Shown piece by piece: positions 44,154 through 52,546 of a stretch of DNA of 64,000 bases. The translations under genes were made by a program, and so were the position numbers. The notes below the pieces were generated by a model, which was given only the letters and a program-made list of their open reading frames with translations, ran no database searches and was not told the origin of the DNA. The number at the start of each line of letters is the position of its first letter. The stretch's first letter is position 1. The stretch is from positions 62,001 to 126,000 of the forward strand of contig JBGAGK010000007.1 of NCBI GenBank assembly GCA_044226785.1, written 5' to 3'. This stretch comes from TMP-86 sp039807285. Lineage in GTDB: Bacteria; Pseudomonadota; Gammaproteobacteria; Steroidobacterales; Steroidobacteraceae.

Positions 44154-45026
44154 TCAGGCGGTGACGAGTTTGCCGTCCTGGTAGTCCCGCATGGCCTGCA
44201 TGATTTCCTCGCGCGTGTTCATGACGAACGGACCGTACTGCACCATGGGCTCGCGGATCGGCTTGCCCGCCAGCAGCAGGAATCGCGCGCCATTCGGGCC
44301 AGCCTGGATGCGCACGCCTTCCCCGCGAGCTGCGAAGATCGCAGCGCTCGACGTGGGCAATGGCGTGACTTCGTTCCCTGTCGTGGCAGAGCCCTCGAAC
44401 ACGTAGGCAAAGGCGTTGTAGTCCTTGCTGATGACGTGCTCGAAAGCGGCACCTGCCGCAAGCTGTACGTCGAGGTAGAGCGGGTCGGTGGACAGGCGCG
44501 AGACGCCCGAGTTGATCGGACCCGCGACGCTCTTGCCGCCGATCGTGGCCGTGCCTGCGATCACCTTGACGGTGCCGCCCTGCGGCAAGGCGACGACCCG
44601 GATTTCGATTGCCGGAATGTCGCGGTAATGCGCGGGCTTCATCTTCTCGGTCGCGGGCAGGTTGATCCAGAGCTGGAAGCCGCGCATGCGGCCTTCGGTC
44701 TGCCTGGGCATCTCGGAATGGATCACGCCGCGGCCGGCAGTCATCCACTGCACGCCGCCCGGACCGAGGTTGCCGACGTGACCGAGATGGTCGCGGTGCT
44801 CCATGTGGCCGTCAAGCATGTAGGTCACGGTCTCGAAGCCGCGGTGCGGGTGGCTCGGAAAGCCGGCGATGTAGTCGTCGGAGTTTTCGGTACCGAACTC
44901 GTCGAGCATCAGGAACGGATCGACGCGCGCATCCTGCCGGCTGCCCAGGCTCCGCAGCAGCTTGACGCCGGCGCCGTCCGAGGTGGCAAGCGCCGGGATC
45001 ACCCGTTGTACGGAACGTGCTTGCAT
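44154..45026 (-). CDS. Pirin-family protein
   Basis: A 290-residue bicupin starting at ATG 45026, with AGAGGT 7 bases upstream. Pirin hallmarks: LMLDEFGTENSDDYIAGFPS and the N-cupin metal site FPSHPHRGFETVTYMLDGHM with later WMTAGRGVIHSEMP. Pirins are iron-binding quercetinase-like or regulatory proteins. It follows the AhpD-like gene by 5 bases and forms a redox operon with it and the FMN reductase, a combination common in quinone/oxidative-stress clusters. Confidence 0.9.
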   Translation of the reverse strand: MQARSVQRVIPALATSDGAGVKLLRSLGSRQDARVDPFLMLDEFGTENSDDYIAGFPSHPHRGFETVTYMLDGHMEHRDHLGHVGNLGPGGVQWMTAGRGVIHSEMPRQTEGRMRGFQLWINLPATEKMKPAHYRDIPAIEIRVVALPQGGTVKVIAGTATIGGKSVAGPINSGVSRLSTDPLYLDVQLAAGAAFEHVISKDYNAFAYVFEGSATTGNEVTPLPTSSAAIFAARGEGVRIQAGPNGARFLLLAGKPIREPMVQYGPFVMNTREEIMQAMRDYQDGKLVTA

Positions 45027-45031
45027 GATGC

Positions 45032-45496
45032 TTACCTCTCTTTCGGTGGTTGATAGGCGCCCACATCGGTCCGGAACGGAATCGCGAGGCGGTTCCAGCC
45101 GTTGATCGCGATGACGCACAGCGTGAGGTCGACGATCTCCTTTTCGCTGAACTGCTTGCGCACCCGCGCGTACAGCGCGTCGCTCACGTGGTCGGGCGTG
45201 GTGCTGACCTGGGTGACCGCCTCGGTCCAGACGAGCGCTGCCTGCTCGCGCGGCGTGAAGAACGGCGTTTCGCTCCAGGCGTTCAGGGCGTAGAGGCGCT
45301 GCTCGGCTTCGCCGGCGGCGCGAGCGTCCTTGCTGTGCATGTCCAGACAGTACGCACAGCCGTTGATCTGCGAAGCGCGCATCTTCACGAGCTCCATCAG
45401 CGGTTGCTCGAGACCGCATTCGTTCACGTATTGCTGCAGCCCGAGCATGGCCTTCAGGGCGCCGGGCGCGGCCTTGCTGTAATCCAGTCTCGCCAT
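45032..45496 (-). CDS. Carboxymuconolactone decarboxylase/AhpD-like alkylhydroperoxidase
   Basis: A 154-residue AhpD-fold protein. ATG 45496 has AAGGAG upstream; the frame before it lacks signals. Core: LMELVKMRASQINGCAYCLD with redox-active C-x-x-C and a following histidine (MHSKDARA), the catalytic set of alkylhydroperoxidase D-like enzymes. It likely reduces peroxides with a thiol partner. It lies between the FMN reductase and the pirin gene. Confidence 0.9.
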   Translation of the reverse strand: MARLDYSKAAPGALKAMLGLQQYVNECGLEQPLMELVKMRASQINGCAYCLDMHSKDARAAGEAEQRLYALNAWSETPFFTPREQAALVWTEAVTQVSTTPDHVSDALYARVRKQFSEKEIVDLTLCVIAINGWNRLAIPFRTDVGAYQPPKER

Positions 45497-45586
45497 TGCT
45501 TTGCTCCTTGTTTCAATGCTGCGCGCTTTGGGATGGCGCAAAGCGTGCGAAACGTCAGGCAGCGACCGCCGGCTGCTTCGGCTGCT

Positions 45587-46147
45587 TCAAGCGATGAAGC
45601 GTTGTATCCACACGAGGTAGTGGTCGACGAAATTGCTGAGAAACTTGTGCACGGATTCTTCGGTGATGTTGTAGTCCTTGGCAATCAGGCCTTCGTGGTA
45701 ACGAATGAACGGCTCGGGCTGCGCCATCATGGGCATGTCCAGGAAAACGCACACGTTGCGCAGGTGCTGCTGCATCAGCGCCGTGCTGATTGCGCCGGTC
45801 GACGTGCCGATCACCGCACCGGGCTTGCCGGCAAAGGAGTTCGTGCCCCACGGGCGCGACGCGATGTCGATGGCGTTCTTCAGCACGCCCGGTATCGAAC
45901 GGTTATATTCCGGCGAGACGAACAGGATGGCCTCGGCCGCCTTGATCTCATCCTTCAGCGCCTTGCAGACCGGCGGATAGTCCTTGTCGAAATCCTGGTT
46001 GTAGAGCGGCAGGTTGTCGATGCGGATGTGCCTGAAATGCGCGCGGTGGCCCGCAATCTTTTCCAGTGCGAGCGCGAGTTCCTTGTTGATCGACTCCTTG
46101 CGCAGACTGCCGACGATCAGTGCGACTTCGGGGCGTGCTTTGCTCAT
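45587..46147 (-). CDS. NADPH-dependent FMN reductase (ChrR/quinone reductase type)
   Basis: A 186-residue flavodoxin-like reductase. FMN-binding loop VGSLRKESINKELALALE, and AILFVSPEYNRSIPGVLKNA with NSFAGKPGAVIGTSTGAIST are diagnostic of NADPH-dependent quinone/chromate reductases. GGAG lies upstream of ATG 46147. First gene in a redox operon with AhpD-like and pirin genes; it probably protects against quinones by two-electron reduction. A dyad lies about 200 bases upstream. Confidence 0.9.
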   Translation of the reverse strand: MSKARPEVALIVGSLRKESINKELALALEKIAGHRAHFRHIRIDNLPLYNQDFDKDYPPVCKALKDEIKAAEAILFVSPEYNRSIPGVLKNAIDIASRPWGTNSFAGKPGAVIGTSTGAISTALMQQHLRNVCVFLDMPMMAQPEPFIRYHEGLIAKDYNITEESVHKFLSNFVDHYLVWIQRFIA

Positions 46148-46632
46148 TTCCTGCTTGCTCCTGTGAATAAAGTGAAACCCTCAAGCTCACGCCGCTTCGG
46201 TCAGATCCGCGGCAACCTTTTTCGATGCGCTGCGGCCTGCACTGTAGGGCATCGAGACCCCGCCTGGCAGGCGCTGCGCTAGTTTGCGAGGCCAGAACCC
46301 GCGTTGAGCCCGCTGCATCGGAACCTGTCCGCTCCAGCAGAGACCAATATATGGTCAACGGGTTCAATTGTAAGATGATACATGGGCGGAGCTGACAACT
46401 GCCCCGTAGCTCACGTCGCGTTGGAGCATTGACCGGTTTTCCTCACCGTGGGCGGTGCGGGTAGAAATTTCAAATCATCCGTTCTGACGCCATTTGCCGG
46501 GAGCCCCCCACCACCTCGTGAGGAGCAATTCGGAGTCCTTCATTGCCAACAGGCTCTTGCAATACCGGCAAACCGCTGGACCTTCCAAACCCAGCTCGCT
46601 CGGCAATCGGCTGGTGGCGAGTTGTCTGGGCA
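46148..46632. other. Intergenic stretch between redox operon and Fic relic
   Basis: No supportable gene. The stretch holds the dyad GACCA-ATATA-TGGTC at 46342-46356 and a short AT-rich patch after it, likely part of the promoter region of the redox operon. Several short frames on both strands lack coding character. The boundary of the accessory zone probably falls here. Confidence 0.5.
46342..46356. promoter_or_regulatory. 15-bp dyad upstream of the redox operon
   Basis: GACCA-ATATA-TGGTC is a perfect 5-base inverted repeat with an AT-only spacer. TTGACC on the minus strand overlaps it. It could be the operator of a redox-sensing regulator (inference), about 195 bases upstream of the FMN reductase start. 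Confidence 0.35.
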
Positions 46633-47226
46633 ATGTATCTCTGGGAACAATCAGGCTGGCCTTCCCTGCTTTGGGACAATGCGCGTCTGGCAGCACAACT
46701 ATGCCAGGTTTCGCGAGCCCAAGGCCGCATCATCGGAAAAATGGAGAACCTGGGATTCAACCTGCGACGCGAAGCGCACCTGAATACGATGACCGAAGAC
46801 GTCGTCCGCTCCAGCGGAATCGAGGGCGAGAAGCCCGACAACGAAGCGGTCAGATCTTCACTGGCGCGACGATGCCAATGGTCCGATGCAGGTTGCTTCC
46901 GGACCCATCGGACACCGCAAGGTGCATTACGAAGCCCCTCCTGCCGCGCAACTTCCGGCGGCGATGGACCGATTCCTGGCATGGTTCGCTGCACCCAGTG
47001 ACATCGATCCGCTGCTGACAGCCGGCCTTGCCCATATCTGGTTCCTCACGATCCATCCCATTGAAGATGGGAACGGTCGCATCGCACGCGCCATCGGCGA
47101 TATTGCGCTTGCCCGTTCGGAGCAAAGTCCACAGCGCTTCTACAGCATGTCCGCACAGACTCAGCGGGAGCCTGCGACGTCCTACACGCAACTCGAGCGT
47201 ACTCAGAAGGGTGGCCTCGACTCTGG
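46633..47226 (+). pseudogene. Fic-family protein (DUF4172-Fic) with internal deletion and frameshift
   Basis: The first frame, from ATG 46633, encodes the DUF4172 N-terminus (WPSLLWDNARLAAQLCQVSR, HLNTMTEDVVRSSGIEGE, EAVRSSLARR) to about 46872. Homologous sequence then jumps to another frame (WRDDANGPMQVASGPIGHRK), so about 80 residues of the normal family sequence are missing. The Fic AMPylation motif HPIEDGNGR is intact at 47054-47080. After TQLERTQKGGLD the homology ends. The gene cannot make a complete enzyme. Confidence 0.75.
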
Positions 47227-47295
47227 GACTGCGACGCGCAGGCTGCTGTTTCACCATGGCATTTTCGGGCAATCCAATATTCGTACCATCAACGT

Positions 47296-47670
47296 TCACG
47301 CGGATTCCACGATCTCTTCCAGCCATGGCACGAGATGCTCCATGTCGAATCTGGCTTGGCCAAGCAGCTTGATGAACCTGTCGTAAACGGCTGCCGAGTC
47401 GCCGGCGATGGCATGGCCGTTGATTCGCAGAAAGACGTCGGCAACCGCGAACGCCGTGCGCTTGTTCCCGTCAATGAACGGATGATTCTGGACAAGGCTC
47501 TCCAGTAGCGCAGCGGCCTCGTGGATGATGGTGTCGTAGTAGCCCGTCTGCGGGCGATGGAGGGCTGATTCGAGCGCGCCGAGGTCGCGGACCCCCGGTG
47601 CGCCGCCGTAACGCTCGATCAGCAGCTGGTGGAAGAAGAGTGCGTCGACCGTGGTGACGTACTCCGTCAT
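47296..47670 (-). CDS. doc: Doc-like death-on-curing toxin (Fic fold)
   Basis: A 124-residue toxin. The Fic/Doc motif NHPFIDGNKRTAFAVADVFL (H63 to R71) is complete; the Lys in GNKR is typical of Doc, which phosphorylates elongation factor Tu. The N-terminus (LFFHQLLIERYGGAPGVRD) and GALESALHRPQTGYYD also match Doc. It overlaps the upstream antitoxin by 4 bases, forming a two-gene toxin-antitoxin operon. It is probably active, unlike the Fic relic next to it on the other strand. Confidence 0.88.
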   Translation of the reverse strand: MTEYVTTVDALFFHQLLIERYGGAPGVRDLGALESALHRPQTGYYDTIIHEAAALLESLVQNHPFIDGNKRTAFAVADVFLRINGHAIAGDSAAVYDRFIKLLGQARFDMEHLVPWLEEIVESA

Positions 47671-47891
47671 TTAGCCAGCGCGCGATACAACTCGTCGCGC
47701 TCCTTGAGGCTTTCCTGAAATGCCTCGAGTACGTTGCGTCGCGGCGCCTCTTGACGCTTGTGGGCGAGATACGCCCGCATCGCATCCCCAAGTACCGCCT
47801 GCAACTGGCGTCCTTCACGCGCGGCGATCTCCTGAAGCCCATCGAGAACTTCGGGATCGGCCTGTGAGGAGAATTTACGCAGAGTGCCCAT
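47667..47891 (-). CDS. Antitoxin partner of Doc (ribbon-helix-helix-like)
   Basis: A 74-residue protein directly upstream of doc (4-base overlap). The N-terminus MGTLRKFSSQADPEVLDGLQ and EIAAREGRQLQAVLGDAMRA resemble a ribbon-helix-helix DNA-binding antitoxin. The charged tail RRNVLEAFQESLKERDELYR would wrap the toxin. It differs from the classical Phd fold usually paired with Doc. Confidence 0.75.
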   Translation of the reverse strand: MGTLRKFSSQADPEVLDGLQEIAAREGRQLQAVLGDAMRAYLAHKRQEAPRRNVLEAFQESLKERDELYRALAK

Positions 47892-48026
47892 GGCGCCTCT
47901 TTCTTGATGTAACTTGATGCGTCATGATAGATCAAGATCTGCGCAAATCAAGTATGCCCTTGGCACCGTTTCATTGGACCCGGATCCTTATGAATCAATC
48001 AGATAATGTGAACTCAGACTGCTCTC

Positions 48027-48239
48027 ATGTGTCCCCGCCTCCACGCCTGGATGAATTGGGCACGGCGCAATGCGAGTAACAGGGGTGGCCCTTCCTCACT
48101 CGCTCGCTCGCTGTCTGAGACCAGATGGGCGAGCCGCGCAACGCTATATCGTCGAGTCAACGCGCGCAGATTTCCGGCCCCTGTACATCTCGGCGGCCAC
48201 CGAACACGCGGCCGTCCAAGAAAGCAGGCTGCCACTTGA
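48027..48239 (+). pseudogene. AlpA-like phage regulator relic
   Basis: A 70-codon frame containing SRATLYRRVNARRFPAPVHL followed by GGHRT, the recognition part of AlpA-type MerR-like regulators found in prophages and islands. The residues before it match poorly and the end is short, so it is likely a decayed remnant. It marks former mobile DNA. The rest of 47892-48291 shows nothing recognisable. Confidence 0.4.
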
Positions 48240-48291
48240 AGGTCCGTTGGCGCCATTGGCCTACTCGCACATCGACATGTGCCCCGCGCGG

Positions 48292-49203
48292 TCAGCGCCA
48301 GGGCCCACCGGGTGACCAAGTCCCCGGTTGACTGGCTGGCGTCCGCAGATCATCCAGCAGCGGTATCAGGAATTCGCTCAGGCGCCGCGAACACCCTACG
48401 GCAAAGTCGCCCGGGACCTCGACTCCCGTGCGCCGCGAGAACGCGCGGATCTGTGCGGGGCGAGTCGCGTTCTCCCAATACGCCGCGGTCAGGGCGATCG
48501 GCACGTCAGTGGGCACGGGTGTCCCCCTGCGCGCGAAGGTCTGGCGGACGGCATGCCCCAGGACTTCGCGATCGAATTCGAAGTGGCCTGCGAGATAGTA
48601 GATGTCGAAGAAATCCTTGATGCGGCTGTTGCTTTCACCGAGGACGACCATGGCCTCGAACTTCTCGGCGATCACCGCCTCCTTCGGATAGGCGAGTATG
48701 CGTGGCGCCGGAAAGTCGAGCAGCGTCGGAAAGGCGTACAGCGCGGGAGCCGGCGAAACCACATCGCCAACACCCATGTCGATCTGCAGAACGAGCCGGG
48801 CCGTCCCCACCTGCGCCGGAATCGTTGCACGAACGCCCGCGTATTCATCCTCTGCTCGGATCGCCTCCACCTCGATCTTGTCTGCATCGAAGCTCACAGC
48901 ATCGGGCGGAACGGGTGCCGCCAGGATCGCGCGCAGGTCGGCGCGCACCGCATTGAATTCGGCGTCACCTCGACGCAGCAGATCCAGATCCCGTGTTGCT
49001 CGATAGGGTTGATCCGCCCACAGGCGCAGGAGCATCGCTCCCTTGAGTACGAAGCGCTCCCGAAGATCCGATGCGCCAAGCCGGTAGAGAAAGCGCTCCA
49101 GGCAATACGAGGTCAGGAGTGTCTGATAATCCGCACCGGTCTTTCTGGCCTGATTGAGCAGGCGGGTCGATACCGATGCACCGAGGTTTGCCTTGTCCTT
49201 CAC
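48292..49203 (-). CDS. abiEii: AbiEii-type nucleotidyltransferase toxin
   Basis: A 303-residue toxin of the AbiEii/AbiGii family. The GTG at 49203 overlaps the AbiEi stop by 3 bases (GTGA). The nucleotidyltransferase signature is VLKGAMLLRLWADQPYRATR followed by DLDLL, and the second part has EAVIAEKFEAMVVLGESNSR and IKDFFDIYYLAG. These toxins block growth on phage infection, by transferring nucleotides onto tRNA or similar targets (family knowledge). It pairs with the antitoxin gene just upstream in a type IV-like abortive infection operon. Confidence 0.9.
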   Translation of the reverse strand: MKDKANLGASVSTRLLNQARKTGADYQTLLTSYCLERFLYRLGASDLRERFVLKGAMLLRLWADQPYRATRDLDLLRRGDAEFNAVRADLRAILAAPVPPDAVSFDADKIEVEAIRAEDEYAGVRATIPAQVGTARLVLQIDMGVGDVVSPAPALYAFPTLLDFPAPRILAYPKEAVIAEKFEAMVVLGESNSRIKDFFDIYYLAGHFEFDREVLGHAVRQTFARRGTPVPTDVPIALTAAYWENATRPAQIRAFSRRTGVEVPGDFAVGCSRRLSEFLIPLLDDLRTPASQPGTWSPGGPWR

Positions 49204-49802
49204 CCCATGGCGTCCAGGTAAGGCTGCATGACTCGTGCAACCCGGCAGATCCGGGCGTGGCGCGCGAGTTCGTTGGCGCCGCCCCGATGTTTGCGCGTGA
49301 AATCCCGCAGGGCCTCGACGGCTACGTCGATGCCAACCTTGTTGCGGTACTTGAAGCAATCCGCGACCGTCTTCGCGGCTGAATACACGCGGATCGTCAC
49401 GCCCTCGACGCGATGCTGCTCGACGCCGGCGGCCAGCGCCGCTTTGGAAAACCGGGCCACGCGCAGCTTTGGATAGTCGAGGCTGGGTTTGCGAGCGTCC
49501 TCCGCCAGCGCAATCCAGACTTCGTGGGGCGACTGAGTGGTCAGTTCGTGGAATCGAAGCGCCGTGAGCAGACAGAAGACCGCATTCGGTACGCGCTTGG
49601 TCACCTGGACCAGAGAGTGATGTTCCGAAGGGGCGTGATCTGCCGTGGCATAGAGCCCCCTTCCCACCCGGACCAGGACGCCCTCCTCGACGCAGCGCGC
49701 GAGGTCCACGCGCGTGACGCCGCGCGATTCCAGTTCGCGGGACCGCAGCACGCCCTGCTTCGCGAACAGCCGCCGCACTTGTTGTTTGCCCGCGAGGTTC
49801 AT
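49200..49802 (-). CDS. AbiEi-type antitoxin / transcriptional regulator
   Basis: A 200-residue protein starting at ATG 49802; an ATG 24 bases upstream is also possible. The N-terminal winged helix (RRLFAKQGVLRSRELESRGV, EEGVLVRVGRGLYATADHAP) and the C-terminal IRVYSAAKTVADCFKYRNKV are standard AbiEi features. It represses the operon and counteracts AbiEii. It overlaps the toxin gene by 4 bases. Confidence 0.88.
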   Translation of the reverse strand: MNLAGKQQVRRLFAKQGVLRSRELESRGVTRVDLARCVEEGVLVRVGRGLYATADHAPSEHHSLVQVTKRVPNAVFCLLTALRFHELTTQSPHEVWIALAEDARKPSLDYPKLRVARFSKAALAAGVEQHRVEGVTIRVYSAAKTVADCFKYRNKVGIDVAVEALRDFTRKHRGGANELARHARICRVARVMQPYLDAMG

Positions 49803-50614
49803 GGAGATTGATGATACAGACTGCACGGCGTTATACGCAACTCCAGACGTTTTGTATGCTCTGGCTGGTCAGCCCGTTACCGGGCTGGGGCCATTGTCAC
49901 GCCGCACCACGGTCCGAACCACGGGAGTTTTTGCCGGTTTTGGCCAAATACCCGGTCTGACTTTCTTGCCTTCTTGGTAGATCATTTGCCGTGAGTGACA
50001 ACTCGTCCCTGAACGACCGGAACCGCACATGAGCATCCAAACCCATGAGCACTTCGGAGAGAGACGGATTGCTCGCGGCTGCGCCGCTCGTCCCTCGCTG
50101 GTGCTCGGGACCGACGTCGCGCTTGCGCGCGCCGTCGTCGATCGCCGCCGCTTCGCGCCGGCTCCCCGAACCCCCTTGTCCATTTCTCGGGTTCGAATCC
50201 CCGGAAACCTGGGTGCAGATATTTGGCGGGAGAGAGGCATCCACACCGCCCCCCAACCTACTGATTCTCCCAAAGTTCTCTCGGGCACCGAATTTCGGTA
50301 CCCCAAGAAATACCCCCAAGAGAACTGACTGAGAAATTGACCGCACCAAGCCGGCATCGGACAACTCTCGGCACCGGGTGAGATTATAGCCCAACATGGC
50401 GACGGGAACGGGCAAGACATCCTCTTCTCGTCGGAACGCGCGCGGCTGACCGAGATGGCGATCTCGACGTGGTCGATGTGAAGTCCTCACAAGCATCACA
50501 CAGGAACTTTACCGCGAGCTGAGTGGGCTTGATCGTCATTGCGTACTCTTTGTTCTATGGCTAAAAACGCCTGTCGATCTACGCACTGCGCAAGACTGGC
50601 GGGCAACGCCCAAC
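49803..50614. other. Gene-free stretch of about 800 bases at the left edge of the Dnd island
   Basis: Overlapping frames on both strands have no coding character. Two scraps stand out: TTCTCGGGTTCGAATCCCCGG near 50184-50204, which looks like a tRNA T-loop without the rest of a tRNA, and 50396-50419 (plus strand), which reads MATGTGKT, the Walker A motif of SF2 helicases and type I restriction R subunits. It is probably a recombination scar. Confidence 0.45.
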
Positions 50615-52513
50615 TCAGAGCCCCAAAGTGCCCTCGAGTTGCGCAAAGATCGCCTCGGGATCGTCCGAGTCAGGCATCGGGATGAGGCGAGCCAGTGCAA
50701 CTTCATTCCTGCGCATCAGGCAAGCGTGTACGTCTTCCGGTGTAGCGCTTGACTCCAAGCGCATACCAATGGCACCAGCAATTGCGTGCCATCGTTGGTG
50801 ATCGGGAATCGACCTCGACAATCCAAGTAAGAGTGCGAGCTGAACTTCCGGAGAAGCGGTCGCGAGATCGGCTGCTCGCAGGAGGCGAACACCGATTTCA
50901 GCAGCCCCGAGTGTCAGGAACACGTAATCGTCGACTGCACCGCCCAACGCTTCGACATCTGGGCGCAGGGAGCCGATGTTCGGCCCGCATGCGGAGCCAG
51001 CGGGCCAGCTGACTACGATTTCATCTCGCGGAGACTTAAATACGAGACGCTGTCCTGGTTGACAGCCAACGAGGGCCGCAACCGATGGATGCAGCGCGCG
51101 TCCGCTACCGCGCAGCGTCTCGCTGTTGATTTTGACGCGCAGTAGCCATTGCTCAGCGACACGGTACAGCCCAGGACAGAATCGCGGGTCCGAACGTACG
51201 GTTTTCATTTCGTCAGGTGCACGGAGGCGCACTCTTCCTTCGCTCATTTTGATGAACATGGGCGCGGAGAGGTATTGATAGACCGAATTGGCTTTGACGC
51301 CGTAGCGTTGCGAAATCACCTCGATGAGGTGTTGAGTATCAGCCACTCCGCCTTGCCGCGTTATCTCTTCGGCGATCTCCTCCGCAATGCCGGTGTATTC
51401 GTCATATTGCGCCCACTCCCGCAGGGCGAAATGACCTTGCCGGCTCGTTCGTTTGAATCTTTCATCCTCGAGGAGCCGGCTGCGCAGTGATCTGACGTTG
51501 TCGCAATCCACTAATGGTAGGAGTTCGTCCGCGGTGATAGGAACACCTCTGTAGCGCAGAACCTGTTCGGCGCGATCCGGAATGTTGCTCAGACGTAGCA
51601 ACCATCCGCCGTCCATTTCGAGAAAACCGATCGTGCGCAGCCATTCGGCATGATGAGGCACTCGGATGTCTGCCCTCACAAGCGCCTCCTGCGCTGCTTG
51701 AGGCGACAGCCAGCCTCTATCGTCCAGAGCGGAAAGGAGCGCGTCGAGGGTCATTGACACCAACGCGCGATCGACCACCTCCCAAGTTCCGAATTTCTCG
51801 TAAGGGCCCGCAATCCAGAGGAGGCAGGCACTGATCAGTGCTCGATCATCAGCGCTCGAGATGGAGGAGAACAGTTCCGAGAAATACAGCGAGTCCGAAT
51901 CGGCTGGGAATGCCGATCCGAGTGCAGTTCGCACCTTCTTCGCTAGATCGCGGGCCGGCTGCCCGTCCGGACTGGCAAGAAAGCTTTGAAGGCGGCGCCG
52001 CAGGCGCGTTTCAATCTGCCGGATTCGCTCACGCGTGACGTCGAACTGTGCACCAAGTTGCTCCAGCGTCAACGTACAGTCGACGATTCGACTGCGAATG
52101 ACGGCACGCTCTCGCGTTGGAAAGCTGCCTACGTAATCGAGCAGCGACTGTTCAGGTGCAACTGGCGCAATCGGGAATAGAGCGCATCGTGGCGCGATGT
52201 CATTTGCTGGTCTCGGCACCACAGTCTCGAACGCGGGTTCGAATTGCAGCTCACCCGTCGTCATCCCGAGCCGTAGACCATATCTAGCGAGAGCATCGGA
52301 AATTTCCGTAAGCGTTCGTCGTCCGAGATTGGGCCAAGACAGCAGTTCAAACTCAGTGAGCCGCACGAGTTCGCCGATCGTCGCGATGTCCTTTCGCGTC
52401 AAACAATTGTTGGCGCGAACGGAGAGCTGCAGCGTCATCACGGATAGACCTGCGAGGCCACTCGATTCTGCGATTGCAACAGCCGATGCTGCGCGGCTCA
52501 CAACGACACTCAC
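50615..52513 (-). CDS. RNAP alpha-CTD / sigma-70 region 4 fusion with winged-helix modules, in Dnd operon
   Basis: A 632-residue protein with two polymerase-derived DNA-binding modules. Residues 24-84 match the RNA polymerase alpha C-terminal domain (LQLSVRANNCLTRKDIATIG, LLSWPNLGRRTLTEISDALA); the UP-element contacts of E. coli R265 and N268 are kept (R33, N36) and K298 is Arg. Residues 131-180 match sigma-70 region 4 (LEQLGAQFDVTRERIRQIE). The rest contains repeated winged-helix-like segments, possibly HARE-HTH type (VPITADELLPLVDC, QHLIEVISQRYGVKANSVYQ). No sigma region 2 is present, so it is not a complete sigma factor. It is last in the restriction-type operon, 33 bases after the Dnd-associated protein 4 gene. 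GTG start is likely. It may regulate the operon or recognise DNA. Confidence 0.8.
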   Translation of the reverse strand: MSVVVSRAASAVAIAESSGLAGLSVMTLQLSVRANNCLTRKDIATIGELVRLTEFELLSWPNLGRRTLTEISDALARYGLRLGMTTGELQFEPAFETVVPRPANDIAPRCALFPIAPVAPEQSLLDYVGSFPTRERAVIRSRIVDCTLTLEQLGAQFDVTRERIRQIETRLRRRLQSFLASPDGQPARDLAKKVRTALGSAFPADSDSLYFSELFSSISSADDRALISACLLWIAGPYEKFGTWEVVDRALVSMTLDALLSALDDRGWLSPQAAQEALVRADIRVPHHAEWLRTIGFLEMDGGWLLRLSNIPDRAEQVLRYRGVPITADELLPLVDCDNVRSLRSRLLEDERFKRTSRQGHFALREWAQYDEYTGIAEEIAEEITRQGGVADTQHLIEVISQRYGVKANSVYQYLSAPMFIKMSEGRVRLRAPDEMKTVRSDPRFCPGLYRVAEQWLLRVKINSETLRGSGRALHPSVAALVGCQPGQRLVFKSPRDEIVVSWPAGSACGPNIGSLRPDVEALGGAVDDYVFLTLGAAEIGVRLLRAADLATASPEVQLALLLGLSRSIPDHQRWHAIAGAIGMRLESSATPEDVHACLMRRNEVALARLIPMPDSDDPEAIFAQLEGTLGL

Positions 52514-52546
52514 CTGTTTCGTACCTTATGCGATGGTGAGTGGGGC

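Noticed and set aside
46470..46994. Minus-strand frame of 174 codons opposite the Fic relic
   Set aside because: The opposite strand carries recognisable Fic homology; this is a shadow.
50184..50204. tRNA T-arm-like sequence (GGTTCGAATCC)
   Set aside because: No matching acceptor, D or anticodon stems on either strand and the stem has mismatches; it is not a tRNA gene and gives only weak support for an att site.
49869..50499. Minus-strand frames of 183 and 200 codons
   Set aside because: They overlap each other in different frames, have no domain, ribosome site or coding composition.
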